A stretch of DNA of 64,000 nucleotides from Mycobacterium szulgai (GCF_002116635.1 NZ_LQPW01000143.1:1-64000); one strand, 5' to 3'; shown: positions 1 through 9,382, numbered from the stretch's first letter. The notes: a model not told the origin generated them from the sequence alone. Translations and numbers: made by a program.

Positions 1-667
1 CGGGATCGGCGGCGTTGCCGGCTGGGGCGGCCAGGGCGGCGACGGCCTCGGTCTGCTCTTCGGCCTGGGCGGCACCGGCGGCGCCGGCGGCGCGACCAAC
101 AACACCGTTGGGATCGCGGGCATAGGCGGGACTGGCGGCAGCGGCAACCTCCTGTTCAACCTGATCAGCACGGGCGCCGACGGCGGTGCCGGCGGCGCCG
201 CGCCCGGCATCAACAACATTGGCGGTCAGGGCGGCACCGGCGGAAGCGGCGCCGGCCAGCTCTTCGGTTTCGGCGGCAACGGCGGGGCCGGCGGGGCGTC
301 GCTGACCGCCGGGCATGGTGGGCCGGGCGGGTACGGCGGCGACGGCGGCGCCATCTTCGGCATCGGCGGCGCCGGAGGTGCCGGCGGGGCCGCCCAGACC
401 GGCGGCCATGGCGGGGTCGGCGGGCTGGGTGGCCTCGGCGGCATCCTGTTCGGGCTCGGCGGCGCCGGGGGCAATGGCTTCGGTGCGTCCGACCTGGCGT
501 TCGGCGGTAACGGCGGCCAGGGCGGCTACGGCGGCATCTTCTTCGGCATCGGTGGCGCCGGCGGCAACGGCGGCATCGGAGCCACCCCGGGCATCGGCGC
601 GCCCGGCGGCTTCGGTGGCTACTTGGTGTTCGGTCCGAACGGCCGCAGCGGCGTCACACCCGGCTAG
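1..667 (+). CDS. PE_PGRS family protein, C-terminal part only
   Basis: An open frame runs from the window edge (codons in phase from base 2) to a TAG at 665-667. It encodes almost uninterrupted Gly-Gly-X repeats with GGAGG, GGNGG and LFGxGG units, then a short non-repetitive tail ending FGPNGRSGVTPG. This composition is typical of the PGRS domain of mycobacterial PE_PGRS surface or secreted proteins. The N-terminal PE domain lies outside the window, so the family assignment rests on the repeat alone. The stop codon overlaps the stop codon of sucD on the opposite strand, so the two genes meet tail to tail. Specific function is unknown. Confidence 0.85.
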   Translation, partial: GIGGVAGWGGQGGDGLGLLFGLGGTGGAGGATNNTVGIAGIGGTGGSGNLLFNLISTGADGGAGGAAPGINNIGGQGGTGGSGAGQLFGFGGNGGAGGASLTAGHGGPGGYGGDGGAIFGIGGAGGAGGAAQTGGHGGVGGLGGLGGILFGLGGAGGNGFGASDLAFGGNGGQGGYGGIFFGIGGAGGNGGIGATPGIGAPGGFGGYLVFGPNGRSGVTPG

Positions 668-1566
668 AGAGTCTTCAGGATCTCCCGGGCCAGCGCCGCC
701 GTTGCGGACGGAGTCTTGCCGACCTTGACGCCCGCGGCCTCCAGCGCCTCCTTCTTGGCGGCCGCCGTACCCGATGACCCGGACACGATGGCACCCGCGT
801 GACCCATCGTCTTGCCTTCCGGCGCAGTGAATCCCGCGACATAACCGACGACTGGCTTGGACACGTTGGCCTTGATGAACTCCGCCGCTCGCTCTTCGGC
901 ATCACCGCCGATCTCGCCGATCATGACGATCAGCTTGGTGTCGGGGTCTTTCTCGAAGGCCTCGATTGCGTCGATGTGGGTGGTGCCGATCACCGGGTCG
1001 CCGCCGATACCGATCGAGGTAGTGAACCCGAAATCGCGTAGCTCGTACATCATTTGGTAGGTCAGCGTGCCGGACTTGGACACCAGCCCCACCGGACCGG
1101 GACCGCTGATGTTGGCCGGCGTAATACCGACCAGCGCCTGGCCGGGGCTGATGATGCCCGGGCAGTTGGGGCCGATGATGCGGGTCTTGCCGCCCTTGTT
1201 CAGGTTGTAGGCCCACGCATATGCGGTGTCCTGCACCGGGATTCCCTCGGTGATGACGACCAGCAGCGGAATCTCGGCGTCGACGGCCTCGATGATCGCA
1301 TCCTTGGCGAACTTGGGCGGCACGAACGCGATCGACACGTCGGCACCGGTCTTCTCCATCGCCTCGGCGACGCCGCCGAACACCGGCAGCTTGACGATCC
1401 TGCCGCCCTTGTCCTCGTGGGTAACCGTGGTACCGGCCTTGCGCGCGTTGACGCCCCCGACGATCTGGGTGCCCGCCTTGAGCATCCGAGCGGTGTGGAC
1501 GGTGGCCTCGCTACCGGTGATGCCCTGAACGATGACCTTGTTGTCTTTGGTCAAGAAGATAGCCAT
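664..1566 (-). CDS. sucD: Succinyl-CoA synthetase (succinate-CoA ligase), alpha subunit
   Basis: The 300-residue product starts MAIFLTKDNKVIVQG and has the usual SucD length. The N-terminal CoA-binding Rossmann region carries GITGSEATVHT. The C-terminal half carries GHAGAIVSGSSG, which contains the histidine that is phosphorylated during catalysis. With SucC it interconverts succinyl-CoA and succinate with nucleotide triphosphate formation in the TCA cycle, in the cytosol. It lies 19 bp downstream of sucC on the same strand, so the two form an operon. The ATG follows a purine-rich ribosome site (AAGGAGACAAGACCCC before the start). The stop overlaps the end of the convergent PE_PGRS gene by four bases. 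Confidence 0.97.
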   Translation of the reverse strand: MAIFLTKDNKVIVQGITGSEATVHTARMLKAGTQIVGGVNARKAGTTVTHEDKGGRIVKLPVFGGVAEAMEKTGADVSIAFVPPKFAKDAIIEAVDAEIPLLVVITEGIPVQDTAYAWAYNLNKGGKTRIIGPNCPGIISPGQALVGITPANISGPGPVGLVSKSGTLTYQMMYELRDFGFTTSIGIGGDPVIGTTHIDAIEAFEKDPDTKLIVMIGEIGGDAEERAAEFIKANVSKPVVGYVAGFTAPEGKTMGHAGAIVSGSSGTAAAKKEALEAAGVKVGKTPSATAALAREILKTL

Positions 1567-1585
1567 GGGGTCTTGTCTCCTTATC

Positions 1586-2749
1586 TCAGGCGCTCGCCAG
1601 CTCGGCGGCCTTATCGGCGGCCTCGTCCATCGTCGGTACCAACGTCACCAATGGGTGATTGGCTTCGGCCAGGATTCGCCGGCCTTCGTCGACGTTATTG
1701 CCGTCGAGACGCACCACCAGTGGCTTGTTCGCCTCGTCGCCAAGGATTTCCAGCGCCTTGACGATGCCGGTGGCGACCGCGTCGCACGCGGTGATGCCGC
1801 CGAAGACGTTCACGAACACGCTCTTGACCTGCGGGTCGCTCAAGATCACGTCCAGCCCGGCGGCCATCACCTCAGCCGAGGCGCCGCCGCCGATGTCCAG
1901 GAAGTTGGCGGGTTTGACGCCGCCGTGCTTCTCACCGGCGTAAGCCACGACGTCCAGCGTCGACATCACCAGGCCCGCGCCGTTGCCGATGATGCCGACC
2001 GCACCGTCGAGCTTGACGTAGTTGAGGTCGTGCTCCTTGGCCTTGAGCTCGAGCGGGTCGGTGGCCGCGCGGTCCTCGAACTCGGCGTGACCCGGCTGCC
2101 GGAAGTCGGCGTTGGCATCCAGGGTGACCTTGCCGTCCAGCGCCAAGATCTTGTCGTCAGGGGTGCGCACCAAGGGGTTGACCTCGACCAAGGTCGCGTC
2201 CTCGCCGACGAACACCCCCCACAACTTCTCGATGGTGACCGCGGCGGCGTCGAGCACCTCGGCCGGCAGGTGGCCCTGCTCGGCGATGGACCGCGCGAAC
2301 GCCAGGTCGACACCCGTGACGGCATTCACCGGAACCTTGGCCAGCCGGTCCGGCTTGGTGGCGGCCACCTCTTCGATCTCCATGCCGCCCTCCACCGAGC
2401 ACATCGCCAGGTAGGTGCGGTTGGCCCGGTCGAGCAGGAAAGACAGGTAATACTCCTCGGCGATGTCGCTGGCCTCGGCGACCAGCAACTTCTTCACGAT
2501 GTGGCCCTTGATGTCCAGGCCCAGGATGTTCTTGGCGTGCTCGTAGGCCTCTTCGGGCGTCGCCGCGTATTTCACGCCGCCCGCCTTGCCCCGGCCGCCC
2601 GTCTTGACCTGGGCTTTGACCATCACCGGTGCACCGATCTCGGTGGCTATGGCCTTTGCCCCCTCCGCGGTGTCGGTCACTCGGCCCTGAGTGCCGGGCA
2701 CACCGTGCTTGGCGAACAATTCCTTGGCTTGGTACTCGAAAAGGTCCAT
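1586..2749 (-). CDS. sucC: Succinyl-CoA synthetase (succinate-CoA ligase), beta subunit
   Basis: The 387-residue product begins MDLFEYQAKELFAKHGVPG, the standard SucC start. It has the ATP-grasp nucleotide-binding region in the N-terminal half (KAQVKTGGRGKAGGVK) and the C-terminal ligase domain (FLDIGGGASAEVM; NVFGGITACD). The beta subunit binds the nucleotide and succinate; with SucD it completes the TCA-cycle enzyme. It is the first gene of the sucC-sucD operon. It is transcribed divergently from the M23 peptidase gene across a 273-bp intergenic region that contains a CRP-like palindrome. Confidence 0.97.
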   Translation of the reverse strand: MDLFEYQAKELFAKHGVPGTQGRVTDTAEGAKAIATEIGAPVMVKAQVKTGGRGKAGGVKYAATPEEAYEHAKNILGLDIKGHIVKKLLVAEASDIAEEYYLSFLLDRANRTYLAMCSVEGGMEIEEVAATKPDRLAKVPVNAVTGVDLAFARSIAEQGHLPAEVLDAAAVTIEKLWGVFVGEDATLVEVNPLVRTPDDKILALDGKVTLDANADFRQPGHAEFEDRAATDPLELKAKEHDLNYVKLDGAVGIIGNGAGLVMSTLDVVAYAGEKHGGVKPANFLDIGGGASAEVMAAGLDVILSDPQVKSVFVNVFGGITACDAVATGIVKALEILGDEANKPLVVRLDGNNVDEGRRILAEANHPLVTLVPTMDEAADKAAELASA

Positions 2750-2904
2750 GGGCTCACTGTCTTCGTCGACTTGTTGCTAGGCCAGTAGGTAAGCGCTGCC
2801 GGATTGGGCAACTCGCACGGAGGAACTGTATCGAGGCGGGAAAACGACTCAGCGTTCGCATCCACCCGTGTGGCGCAGGTCATCGAACGTTCATTCGGTT
2901 GAAA

Positions 2905-2920
2905 CGTGATCCAAGTCACA
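2905..2920. promoter_or_regulatory. Candidate CRP (Rv3676-type) binding site in the sucC/M23 divergent region
   Basis: CGTGATCCAAGTCACA contains the perfect inverted half-sites GTGA-N6-TCAC and differs from the textbook CRP consensus TGTGA-N6-TCACA at one outer base. It lies about 155 bp upstream of the sucC ATG and about 100 bp upstream of the M23 gene start. Mycobacterial CRP uses the same type of site. No other firm element was seen in 2750-3022. The identification is by consensus only. Confidence 0.45.
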
Positions 2921-3022
2921 TTATTGGCGAGATTCCATACCGAGGTTGCCAGTTCGAGCCGTCAACCGATACCGTGCTCAGGGTCCAGATAACGTTATGG
3001 TCACGATCCGAGGACATTCAGG

Positions 3023-4090
3023 TTGTCCCAGCACCGATTCGCCCGCTCCGCCGTTGGTTCGGCTCGCGCACCCCGCGATCGTTGGTTGCACCATCACCGC
3101 AATGAAGTCACCGAAATCATTGCACTGGATTTCGAGGAATTCGACGATCTGGAACTCGCCGACCTCGATGAGCTGGATTTCGGTGACGAGTACACCTTCG
3201 ATTACGAAGCCGAGCTGCTAAACGCTCCAGAACTCGACGACCTCAGCGAGGCCGACGATCCGACGCCCTTTGACCTCACCGCGCCCACCGAGGTGCTGGT
3301 TCTGACGGTCCCCGGTGCCGGTCCCGCCGGTCCCGACGGTTCGGACGTGGAGATCACCAACGTCATTCCCCTCCCCCGCCGTGCTGGACAGCACCGCAAG
3401 CAGCCGACCAGCGCGGCCAAGGGACGCCTGCTGATCTCGGCCATGGCCGCCGGCGCGGCCGCCGCGGCAGCGCACAGCGTGACCCACCACTCGGACGCCC
3501 CCAGGACCGAGACCGTACTGACCGCGAACGCGTCGGCGCTCAACGGCGGTTCGGGCGCCAACGCGCCGCGCGGTGTCCAGGTGATCGCCTCCCAGCCGGC
3601 GGCGGATGTCGCAGTGCACAACGAGGAGTTGGCGCGAGGCGTGGCCTTCGCCCAGGAGCGCGCCCAGCGTGAGGCACGCCTGCAGCAGCCGCTCTATGTC
3701 ATGCCCACCAAAGGCATCTTCACCTCGAATTTCGGATACCGCTGGGGTGTGCTGCACGCCGGTATCGACCTGGCCAACTCGATCGGGACGCCGATCCTTG
3801 CGGTGTCCGACGGTGTCGTGATCGACGCCGGTCCCACCGCGGGTTACGGAATGTGGGTCAAGCTGCTGCACGCCGACGGCACGGTCACCCTCTACGGCCA
3901 CGTCAACACCACGCTGGTCAGCGTCGGGCAGCGCGTGATGGCCGGCGACCAGATCGCCACCATGGGCAACCGAGGCAATTCCACCGGCCCCCACCTGCAC
4001 TTCGAAGTACTGCTGGGCGGCAGCGAGCGCATCGATCCCGTGCCGTGGCTGGCCAAACGGGGACTCTTCGTCGGGAATTACGCCGGCTAA
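3023..4090 (+). CDS. M23-family (LytM-like) peptidase with membrane anchor
   Basis: The 355-residue product resembles Rv0950c in position and domain. A very acidic stretch occupies residues ~35-85. A hydrophobic Ala-rich helix follows at ~136-150, presumably a membrane anchor. The C-terminal LytM/M23 domain spans ~230-340. Zinc-site residues are visible: H245 and D249 in HAGID, H293 in YGHVN, and H324/H326 in GPHLHFE, so the peptidase site looks intact. It probably acts on peptidoglycan cross-links outside the membrane. The start is a TTG at 3023 preceded by GAGGA at about 3010-3014. No other in-phase start has a better ribosome site. The next gene begins three bases after the stop. Confidence 0.88.
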   Translation: MSQHRFARSAVGSARAPRDRWLHHHRNEVTEIIALDFEEFDDLELADLDELDFGDEYTFDYEAELLNAPELDDLSEADDPTPFDLTAPTEVLVLTVPGAGPAGPDGSDVEITNVIPLPRRAGQHRKQPTSAAKGRLLISAMAAGAAAAAAHSVTHHSDAPRTETVLTANASALNGGSGANAPRGVQVIASQPAADVAVHNEELARGVAFAQERAQREARLQQPLYVMPTKGIFTSNFGYRWGVLHAGIDLANSIGTPILAVSDGVVIDAGPTAGYGMWVKLLHADGTVTLYGHVNTTLVSVGQRVMAGDQIATMGNRGNSTGPHLHFEVLLGGSERIDPVPWLAKRGLFVGNYAG

Positions 4091-4093
4091 CCG

Positions 4094-4708
4094 GTGACGG
4101 CGCCGAACGACCCCCCTGCGCGCGAGAATCCGCCCGAGCCTGAAGCCGGGAAGGCGCTGCCCCCAGAACCCCGGATGCCCCCCGAACCCCGGACGCGGAT
4201 CATCCGTCGCGCGCCGACCGGACCGCTGCCGGCCGTGTCCGCTTCTGAGACCACCCAGCTGCCCGGCGGGCGTGGCCTACCACCGCAAGATGCGACCATC
4301 CGCGCGAACCGGCTGCCGAGTACGTCGCTGCTGGAGCCGAGTTCCCGCACGGCCGTCGCCGCTTGCGCCGTCAGCATCGTCAGCGGCTGGGCCACCTCGG
4401 TGGTGGCCACCGACCTGATCGCCGGCTGGTGGCGTACCGACCGGTTATTCTGCGTGGCCGTCGGGTTTCTCGCCCTGGTCTTCGCGATAGCGACGGTCTC
4501 CGGGGTGATCACGCTGCTGCTGCGGCGTCCCGTCGGGCGCTACCTGATCGCGGCGGGTGCGGTGGTGGCGGTGCTGACCTATGGCGGCGTGTTCATCGCG
4601 GGCGCCCGCGTCGGGTGGATCGTGCACACGCTACCGGTGCTGCCCATCGCCAGCGTGCTGCTGGCGCTGCACCCGCAGACCAAGCGCTGGGTGTTGTGGG
4701 GCGATTAG
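4094..4708 (+). CDS. Multi-spanning membrane protein of unknown function
   Basis: The 204-residue product is not recognised by family. The first ~80 residues are Pro/Glu/Arg-rich and probably cytosolic. Four hydrophobic segments follow at roughly 95-115, 118-140, 146-170 and 176-192. The gene starts with GTG three bases after the M23 peptidase stop, so it is probably co-transcribed with it and may act with it at the envelope. I do not recall a counterpart at this place in M. tuberculosis. A strong hairpin terminator follows. Coding is supported by the clear hydrophobic pattern and tight packing, not by a known domain. Confidence 0.7.
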   Translation: MTAPNDPPARENPPEPEAGKALPPEPRMPPEPRTRIIRRAPTGPLPAVSASETTQLPGGRGLPPQDATIRANRLPSTSLLEPSSRTAVAACAVSIVSGWATSVVATDLIAGWWRTDRLFCVAVGFLALVFAIATVSGVITLLLRRPVGRYLIAAGAVVAVLTYGGVFIAGARVGWIVHTLPVLPIASVLLALHPQTKRWVLWGD

Positions 4709-4721
4709 GGTCCGACCCCCG

Positions 4722-4785
4722 TCGCCGAACGTGTTCTCACTGCGAACAATTCGCGATTTTTTCGCAGTGAGTACACGTTCGGCGA
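4722..4785. terminator. Long bidirectional hairpin terminator between convergent genes
   Basis: Two 25-base arms (4722-4746 and 4761-4785) are inverted repeats with a single mismatch and a 14-base loop containing GATTTTTTC. The element sits between the 3' ends of the membrane protein gene (+) and uvrD1 (-), where it would stop transcription from both sides. The arms start with TCGCCGAACGTG. The length is unusual for a mycobacterial terminator, which suggests it might belong to a dispersed palindromic repeat. Confidence 0.75.
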
Positions 4786-4790
4786 GCCGG

Positions 4791-7103
4791 CTAGAGCTTG
4801 CTGACCGGGGCGTGGTTGTGCATCAGCTTGACCCGGCCCGAGCTGCCGAAGTCGATCAGCGACATCGCTGATTCGCCCATGCCGGAGACCTCCTCGACGC
4901 GGCCCAGGCCGTACTTGTCGTGCGTGACGCGGTCGCCGGGCTGCAAGACCAGCAGCGGACGCTTGCCCGCTCCGGAGCGAGTCGGTGACGGGCGGGGCGT
5001 GCTCCCGAACCGGCCGGCGCCGCTCACCGGCGCGCTGAACGACGGCTTGGGCGCCAGGCGCCGCCAGTCGATGAGCTGCTGCGGAATCTCGCGCAGGAAC
5101 CGGGATTCCGGATTCAGCATCGGCTGGCCCCAAGACGAACGGACAATCGCCCTACTCACATACAGCCGTTGCCGGGCCCGGGTGATGCCGACGTAGGCCA
5201 GCCGCCGCTCCTCGGACAGCTCGGTGGGATCGTCGAGCGCCCGCATGTGCGGGAACATGCCGTCCTCCCAACCGGTTACGAACACCACCGGGAACTCCAG
5301 ACCCTTCGCGGTGTGCAATGTCATCAACGTGACCACACCGGCGGCGTGCTCGGGTATCTCGTCGGTATCGGCGACCAGCGACACCCGCTCCAGAAACGCC
5401 GCCAGCACACCGGTGTCCGGCACGTCTTCGTTCTCGGGTGTCATCGCCTCAGCTTCTTTAATTTGCAAGGCCAGGTCGATGCTGAATTCGTGTGCGACGC
5501 TGACGAGTTCGTTGAGGTTGTCCAGCCGCGCCAGCTCCTGCGGGTCGGTGGAGGATTCCAGCTCGCGGCGGTATCCGCTGCGTTCCAGCACCGCTTCGAC
5601 GAGCTCGCCGAGGTCTTCGTCGAGGTGGCCCCTTAATTCATCCAGCAGCTCGACGAAACTCGAAATCGCTTTCTCGGCACGGGAATTCAGCATCGGGACC
5701 TTGCCCTGAGCTGCGGCCAGCAACGCATCGGAGAAGCTGGCACCGGTGTTCTCGGCGTACACCGCCACACACGCCTCGGCCCGGTCGCCGATGCCACGCC
5801 GCGGCGTGTTCAGGATGCGCCGCATGCTGACCGCGTCGCCGGGGTTGTCCAGCACCCGCAGGTAGGCGACGATGTCGCGGATCTCCTTGCGTTCGTAAAA
5901 GCGCACTCCCCCGACGACTTTGTAGGGAATGCCGGCCCGGATGAACACCTCTTCCAGCGACCGCGAGGAGTTGTTGGTGCGATAGAAGACGGCCACGTCG
6001 TTGTAGGTGATGTCGCCGCGCTCGGCCAGCGCGTCGATCTCTTCGGCGACGAACCGCGCCTCGTCGTGCTCGTTGTCGGCGACGTAGCCGACGATCAGCT
6101 CGCCTTCTCCAGCGTCGGTCCACAGCCGCTTCTCCCGGCGCCCGGAGTTGCGGGCGATCACCGAGTTGGCCGCCGACAGGATGTTCTGCGTCGAGCGGTA
6201 ATTCTGTTCCAGCAGAATGGTTGTGGCGTCGGGGTAGTCGCGTTCGAAGTCCTCGATATTGCGGATCGTGGCGCCGCGAAACGCATAGATCGACTGATCG
6301 GCGTCGCCGACGACGCACAACTCCCCGGGCGGCACGTCATCTGCCGATTCGCTGCCGCGGCCCACCAATTCCCGCACCAGCACATACTGCGCGTGGTTGG
6401 TGTCCTGGTATTCGTCGACGAGCACATGCCGGAAGCGCCGCCGGTAGTACTGAGCGATCTGCGGGAAGGTCTGCAGCACCGCGACCGTCTCGCCGATGAG
6501 GTCGTCGAAGTCCAGTGCGTTGGCCGCGCGCAGCCGCCGCTGGTATTCGCCGTAGACGGAGGCGACGGTGCGCGCCAGATCGTCGGATTCGTCGGTGAGG
6601 TCGGACACGGCCTGGTGCGGGTCGATCAACTCGTTCTTCAGGTTGGAAATCGCATTGGCCAACAGCCGCGGCGAATAACGCTTGATGTCCAGGCCCATGT
6701 CCCGGCCGATCATCTGCAGCAGCCGCCGCGAATCGTCGGCGTCATAGATGGAGAAGTTGGAGTTGAGACCTTCGATCAGCGATGCCTGATTGCGCAGGAT
6801 GCGCACACAGGTGGAGTGGAAGGTGGACACCCACATGTACCGGGCCCGGTCGCCGACCAGCTTCACCACGCGTTCACGCATCTCGGCGGCGGCCTTATTG
6901 GTGAAGGTGATGGCCAGAATCTGCCCGACCCCTACGCCGCGGTCGGCGATCAAATACGCGATGCGCCGGGTCAGCACCGCCGTCTTGCCCGAGCCCGCAC
7001 CCGCGACGATCAGCAGCGGCGAACCCTCATGCACCACCGCCTGGCGCTGTTGAGGGTTGAGACCTTCGAGGAGTTGGTCGGAGTCGGTCGCTTGCACACT
7101 CAT
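4791..7103 (-). CDS. uvrD1: ATP-dependent DNA helicase UvrD1/PcrA (SF1A)
   Basis: The 770-residue product matches the length of mycobacterial UvrD1. Walker A is AGAGSGKT at 34-41. Helicase motif II is VDEYQDTN near residue 230, followed by GDADQSIYAFRGA (motif III), EQNYRST (motif IV), TLHTAKGLEFP (motif V) and VGITRARQRLYVSRA (motif VI). A C-terminal Tudor-like tail (about 720-770, GDRVTHDKYGLGRVEEV) is the part reported to contact Ku or RNA polymerase in this family. It unwinds DNA 3'-5' in excision repair and double-strand break repair. In M. tuberculosis UvrD1 is stimulated by Ku, and both ku and ligD occur about 45 kb away in this window. The ATG is at 7101-7103. Confidence 0.96.
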   Translation of the reverse strand: MSVQATDSDQLLEGLNPQQRQAVVHEGSPLLIVAGAGSGKTAVLTRRIAYLIADRGVGVGQILAITFTNKAAAEMRERVVKLVGDRARYMWVSTFHSTCVRILRNQASLIEGLNSNFSIYDADDSRRLLQMIGRDMGLDIKRYSPRLLANAISNLKNELIDPHQAVSDLTDESDDLARTVASVYGEYQRRLRAANALDFDDLIGETVAVLQTFPQIAQYYRRRFRHVLVDEYQDTNHAQYVLVRELVGRGSESADDVPPGELCVVGDADQSIYAFRGATIRNIEDFERDYPDATTILLEQNYRSTQNILSAANSVIARNSGRREKRLWTDAGEGELIVGYVADNEHDEARFVAEEIDALAERGDITYNDVAVFYRTNNSSRSLEEVFIRAGIPYKVVGGVRFYERKEIRDIVAYLRVLDNPGDAVSMRRILNTPRRGIGDRAEACVAVYAENTGASFSDALLAAAQGKVPMLNSRAEKAISSFVELLDELRGHLDEDLGELVEAVLERSGYRRELESSTDPQELARLDNLNELVSVAHEFSIDLALQIKEAEAMTPENEDVPDTGVLAAFLERVSLVADTDEIPEHAAGVVTLMTLHTAKGLEFPVVFVTGWEDGMFPHMRALDDPTELSEERRLAYVGITRARQRLYVSRAIVRSSWGQPMLNPESRFLREIPQQLIDWRRLAPKPSFSAPVSGAGRFGSTPRPSPTRSGAGKRPLLVLQPGDRVTHDKYGLGRVEEVSGMGESAMSLIDFGSSGRVKLMHNHAPVSKL

Positions 7104-7187
7104 GTCCGTCCAAACTTACCGCCGACCACCGACAACCTGGCGGACCAGGCGGGTTGTCCGGCTAACCAGCCGACCGGTGGATCGAGA

Positions 7188-9188
7188 TCAGTTGCCGAAC
7201 CCCGATTGCTGATTTCCCTTGTTGAATCCGCCCGAGCTGTGTGAACCCGAATTGGAGAAGCCCGAATTGTGGTCGCCCGACTGGCCGAAGCCGCCGTTGT
7301 CCAGGCCCACATTCATGAAGCCCACGTTGCCCGCGGTGCCGGCATTGCCATAGCCGACGCTGAGGTTGCCAGAGTTCGAGATGCCCACGTCATTGGTGCC
7401 GGAGTTGAAGAAGCCGGTGTTCTTGCCGTTCGTGTTCTGGAAACCTGTTTGCTGGTTCCCGGTATTTCCATAGCCTTCGCTGTCGTTGCCGACGTTCTGG
7501 AAGCCAGAGTTGTTGTTTCCGTTGTTGTTCCAGCCCGAATTATTGGTACCGGTGTTGCCGAAGCCGGAGTTCGTCAGGCCGGTGTCGGTCGCGCTGCCGA
7601 AGCCCGTATTGACGTCGCCGGCATTGCCGAAGCCGGTATTCGTGTTGCCTGAATTGCCCCAGCCGGTGTTGAAATTACCCGAGTTTCCGAATCCGGTATT
7701 ACCCAATCCGGAGTTGCCGTAGCCCACGCTGCTGTTGCCCGAGTTGCCGAAGCCGAGGGTGCCGCTGGATGCGCCGTTGAGTCCGCCCATCGAGAAGCTG
7801 CCCGCATTGCCGAAGCCCATGTTGTCGTGGCCGGCATTGAAGAAGCCGACGTCGCCGTGACCGGAGTTGGCGAAACCGACTCCGGTGTCGGCAGTATTCG
7901 AGAACCCGGTGTTGATGTCGCCGGTGTTCCAGAAGCCGGTATTGGTGGCGCCCGTGTTCATGAAGCCGGTATTGAAGTTGCCGGAGTTACCGATGCCCCA
8001 GTTTCCGTTGCCCGAATTGAAGAAGCCGACGTTGTTGTTGCCGGAGTTGAACAGGCCGACGTTCCCGGTGCCGCCGTTCAGGCCGGCGAGGTTGATCCCG
8101 ACCTGGTTGTTACCGGTGAGCCCAATCCCGAAGTTGTTGCTGCCGGTGTTCCCGAAGCCGATGTTGTTGTTACCGAGGTTTCCGAAGCCGAGGTTGCTCA
8201 GGCCTTTGTTGCCGATGCCGATGTTGAAGTTGTTCGTGTTGCCGAAGCCGAAGTTCTGGTTACCTTCGTTGCCGAAGCCGATATTGAAGCTGCCGAAGTT
8301 GCCGCTGCCCCTGTTGTAGCTACCGGTATTCCCGTTGCCGATATTGCCGCTGCCGCTGTTTCCACCGCCGGTGTTGCCGCTGCCGAAGTTCCCGATGCCC
8401 AGGTTTCCGCTGCCGCGGTTGCCACCGCCCAGGTTGCTGCTACCGACGTTTCCAGAACCCAGGTTGAAACTGCCGGTGTTTCCGTCGCCGAGGTTGATAT
8501 TGCCGGCGGCGTTTCCGCTGCCGAAGTTGAGCAAGCCCTTATTGCCGCTACCGAAGTTGGCGCTACCGGTATTGCCGCTCCCTAGGTTGATACTGCCGAT
8601 GTTGCCCAGACCTAAGTTCCCGGTGCCGATATTGCTGACGGCCGAGATAGCACCCAGAGCCGGGAAGGCTTGCACCACCTGCTCCCACGGGGTCAGCGCC
8701 GCGGCCACCGCCGACGCTCCGCTGTGGTAGCCGAACATCGCCGCGACGTCCTGAGCCCACATCTCCTCGTATACGGCTTCGGCAGCCGCGATCGCCGGCG
8801 CGTTTTGACCGAACAGGTTCGAAAGGACCAGCTGCACAAACCCAGAACGGTTGGCGGCCACGGCGATCGGATGGATCGTCGCCGCCCGCGCGGCTTCGAA
8901 CACGCTGGCCACCGTCTGGGCCTGCCCAGCCGTCCCCGCCGCGTGCGCCGCCGCCGCACTCAGCCAGCCCGCATAGGGAGCGGCCGCCGACGCCATCGCC
9001 GCGGACGCTTGGCCCTGCCAAGCCTGGCTCACCAGCGTCGAGGTCACCGAACCGAATGAGTCCGCCGCCGCACCCAGCTCATCAGCCAGTCCCTCCCAGG
9101 CCGCCGCCGCCTCCGCCATGGGGGCCGATCCCGCGCCGGAGAACATCAGCACAGAGTTGATCTCTGGCGGCAACACCGAAAAGTTCAT
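7188..9188 (-). CDS. PPE family protein, MPTR subfamily
   Basis: The product (666 aa from the preferred start) begins MNFSVLPPEINS, the classic PPE N-terminus, with the PPE-domain WxG feature in QAWQGQAS. The first ~180 residues form the helical PPE domain. From about 195 to the end there are degenerate NxGxGNxG pentapeptides (MPTR repeat, for example GFGNTGSNNFG). ATG at 9186-9188 is preferred over a TTG two codons upstream, because the strong ribosome site GAGGAAGGAC ends 7 bases before it. PPE proteins are usually exported by ESX systems, often with a PE partner, but none is adjacent. No such gene is present between uvrD1 and chorismate mutase in M. tuberculosis as I recall. Confidence 0.93.
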   Translation of the reverse strand: MNFSVLPPEINSVLMFSGAGSAPMAEAAAAWEGLADELGAAADSFGSVTSTLVSQAWQGQASAAMASAAAPYAGWLSAAAAHAAGTAGQAQTVASVFEAARAATIHPIAVAANRSGFVQLVLSNLFGQNAPAIAAAEAVYEEMWAQDVAAMFGYHSGASAVAAALTPWEQVVQAFPALGAISAVSNIGTGNLGLGNIGSINLGSGNTGSANFGSGNKGLLNFGSGNAAGNINLGDGNTGSFNLGSGNVGSSNLGGGNRGSGNLGIGNFGSGNTGGGNSGSGNIGNGNTGSYNRGSGNFGSFNIGFGNEGNQNFGFGNTNNFNIGIGNKGLSNLGFGNLGNNNIGFGNTGSNNFGIGLTGNNQVGINLAGLNGGTGNVGLFNSGNNNVGFFNSGNGNWGIGNSGNFNTGFMNTGATNTGFWNTGDINTGFSNTADTGVGFANSGHGDVGFFNAGHDNMGFGNAGSFSMGGLNGASSGTLGFGNSGNSSVGYGNSGLGNTGFGNSGNFNTGWGNSGNTNTGFGNAGDVNTGFGSATDTGLTNSGFGNTGTNNSGWNNNGNNNSGFQNVGNDSEGYGNTGNQQTGFQNTNGKNTGFFNSGTNDVGISNSGNLSVGYGNAGTAGNVGFMNVGLDNGGFGQSGDHNSGFSNSGSHSSGGFNKGNQQSGFGN

Positions 9189-9382
9189 GAACAACGTCCT
9201 TCCTCACCGGGCCTGTCTGAGTGCCAGCGAGTGGAAGCCTAAGGCCATCGGGACGGAGAAAACGTGCGTTTTCGGCAAATCGAGTTGGCTTGCTGGAACG
9301 AGCGATTTGCGCATCTTTTTGCGCAGGCACGGCGCAGGATGGCACACTCGATTGGTGCTCAACATGCAGCGCCGATTTTTTT

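Noticed and set aside
1532..2788. 418-codon open frame on the plus strand opposite sucC
   Set aside because: It is the antisense of sucC. Its translation is rich in His, Gln, Asp and Val as expected from the complement of a high-G+C gene, with no domain.
8200..8650. Regularly spaced repeats that could be taken for a CRISPR array
   Set aside because: The repeats are short, degenerate, in codon phase and translate to NxGxGN pentapeptides. There are no unique spacers of constant length and no cas genes.
7269..8730. Plus-strand frames of repeated Val-Pro-Glu-Ala type opposite the PPE gene
   Set aside because: They are mirror images of the MPTR repeats of the real PPE gene.
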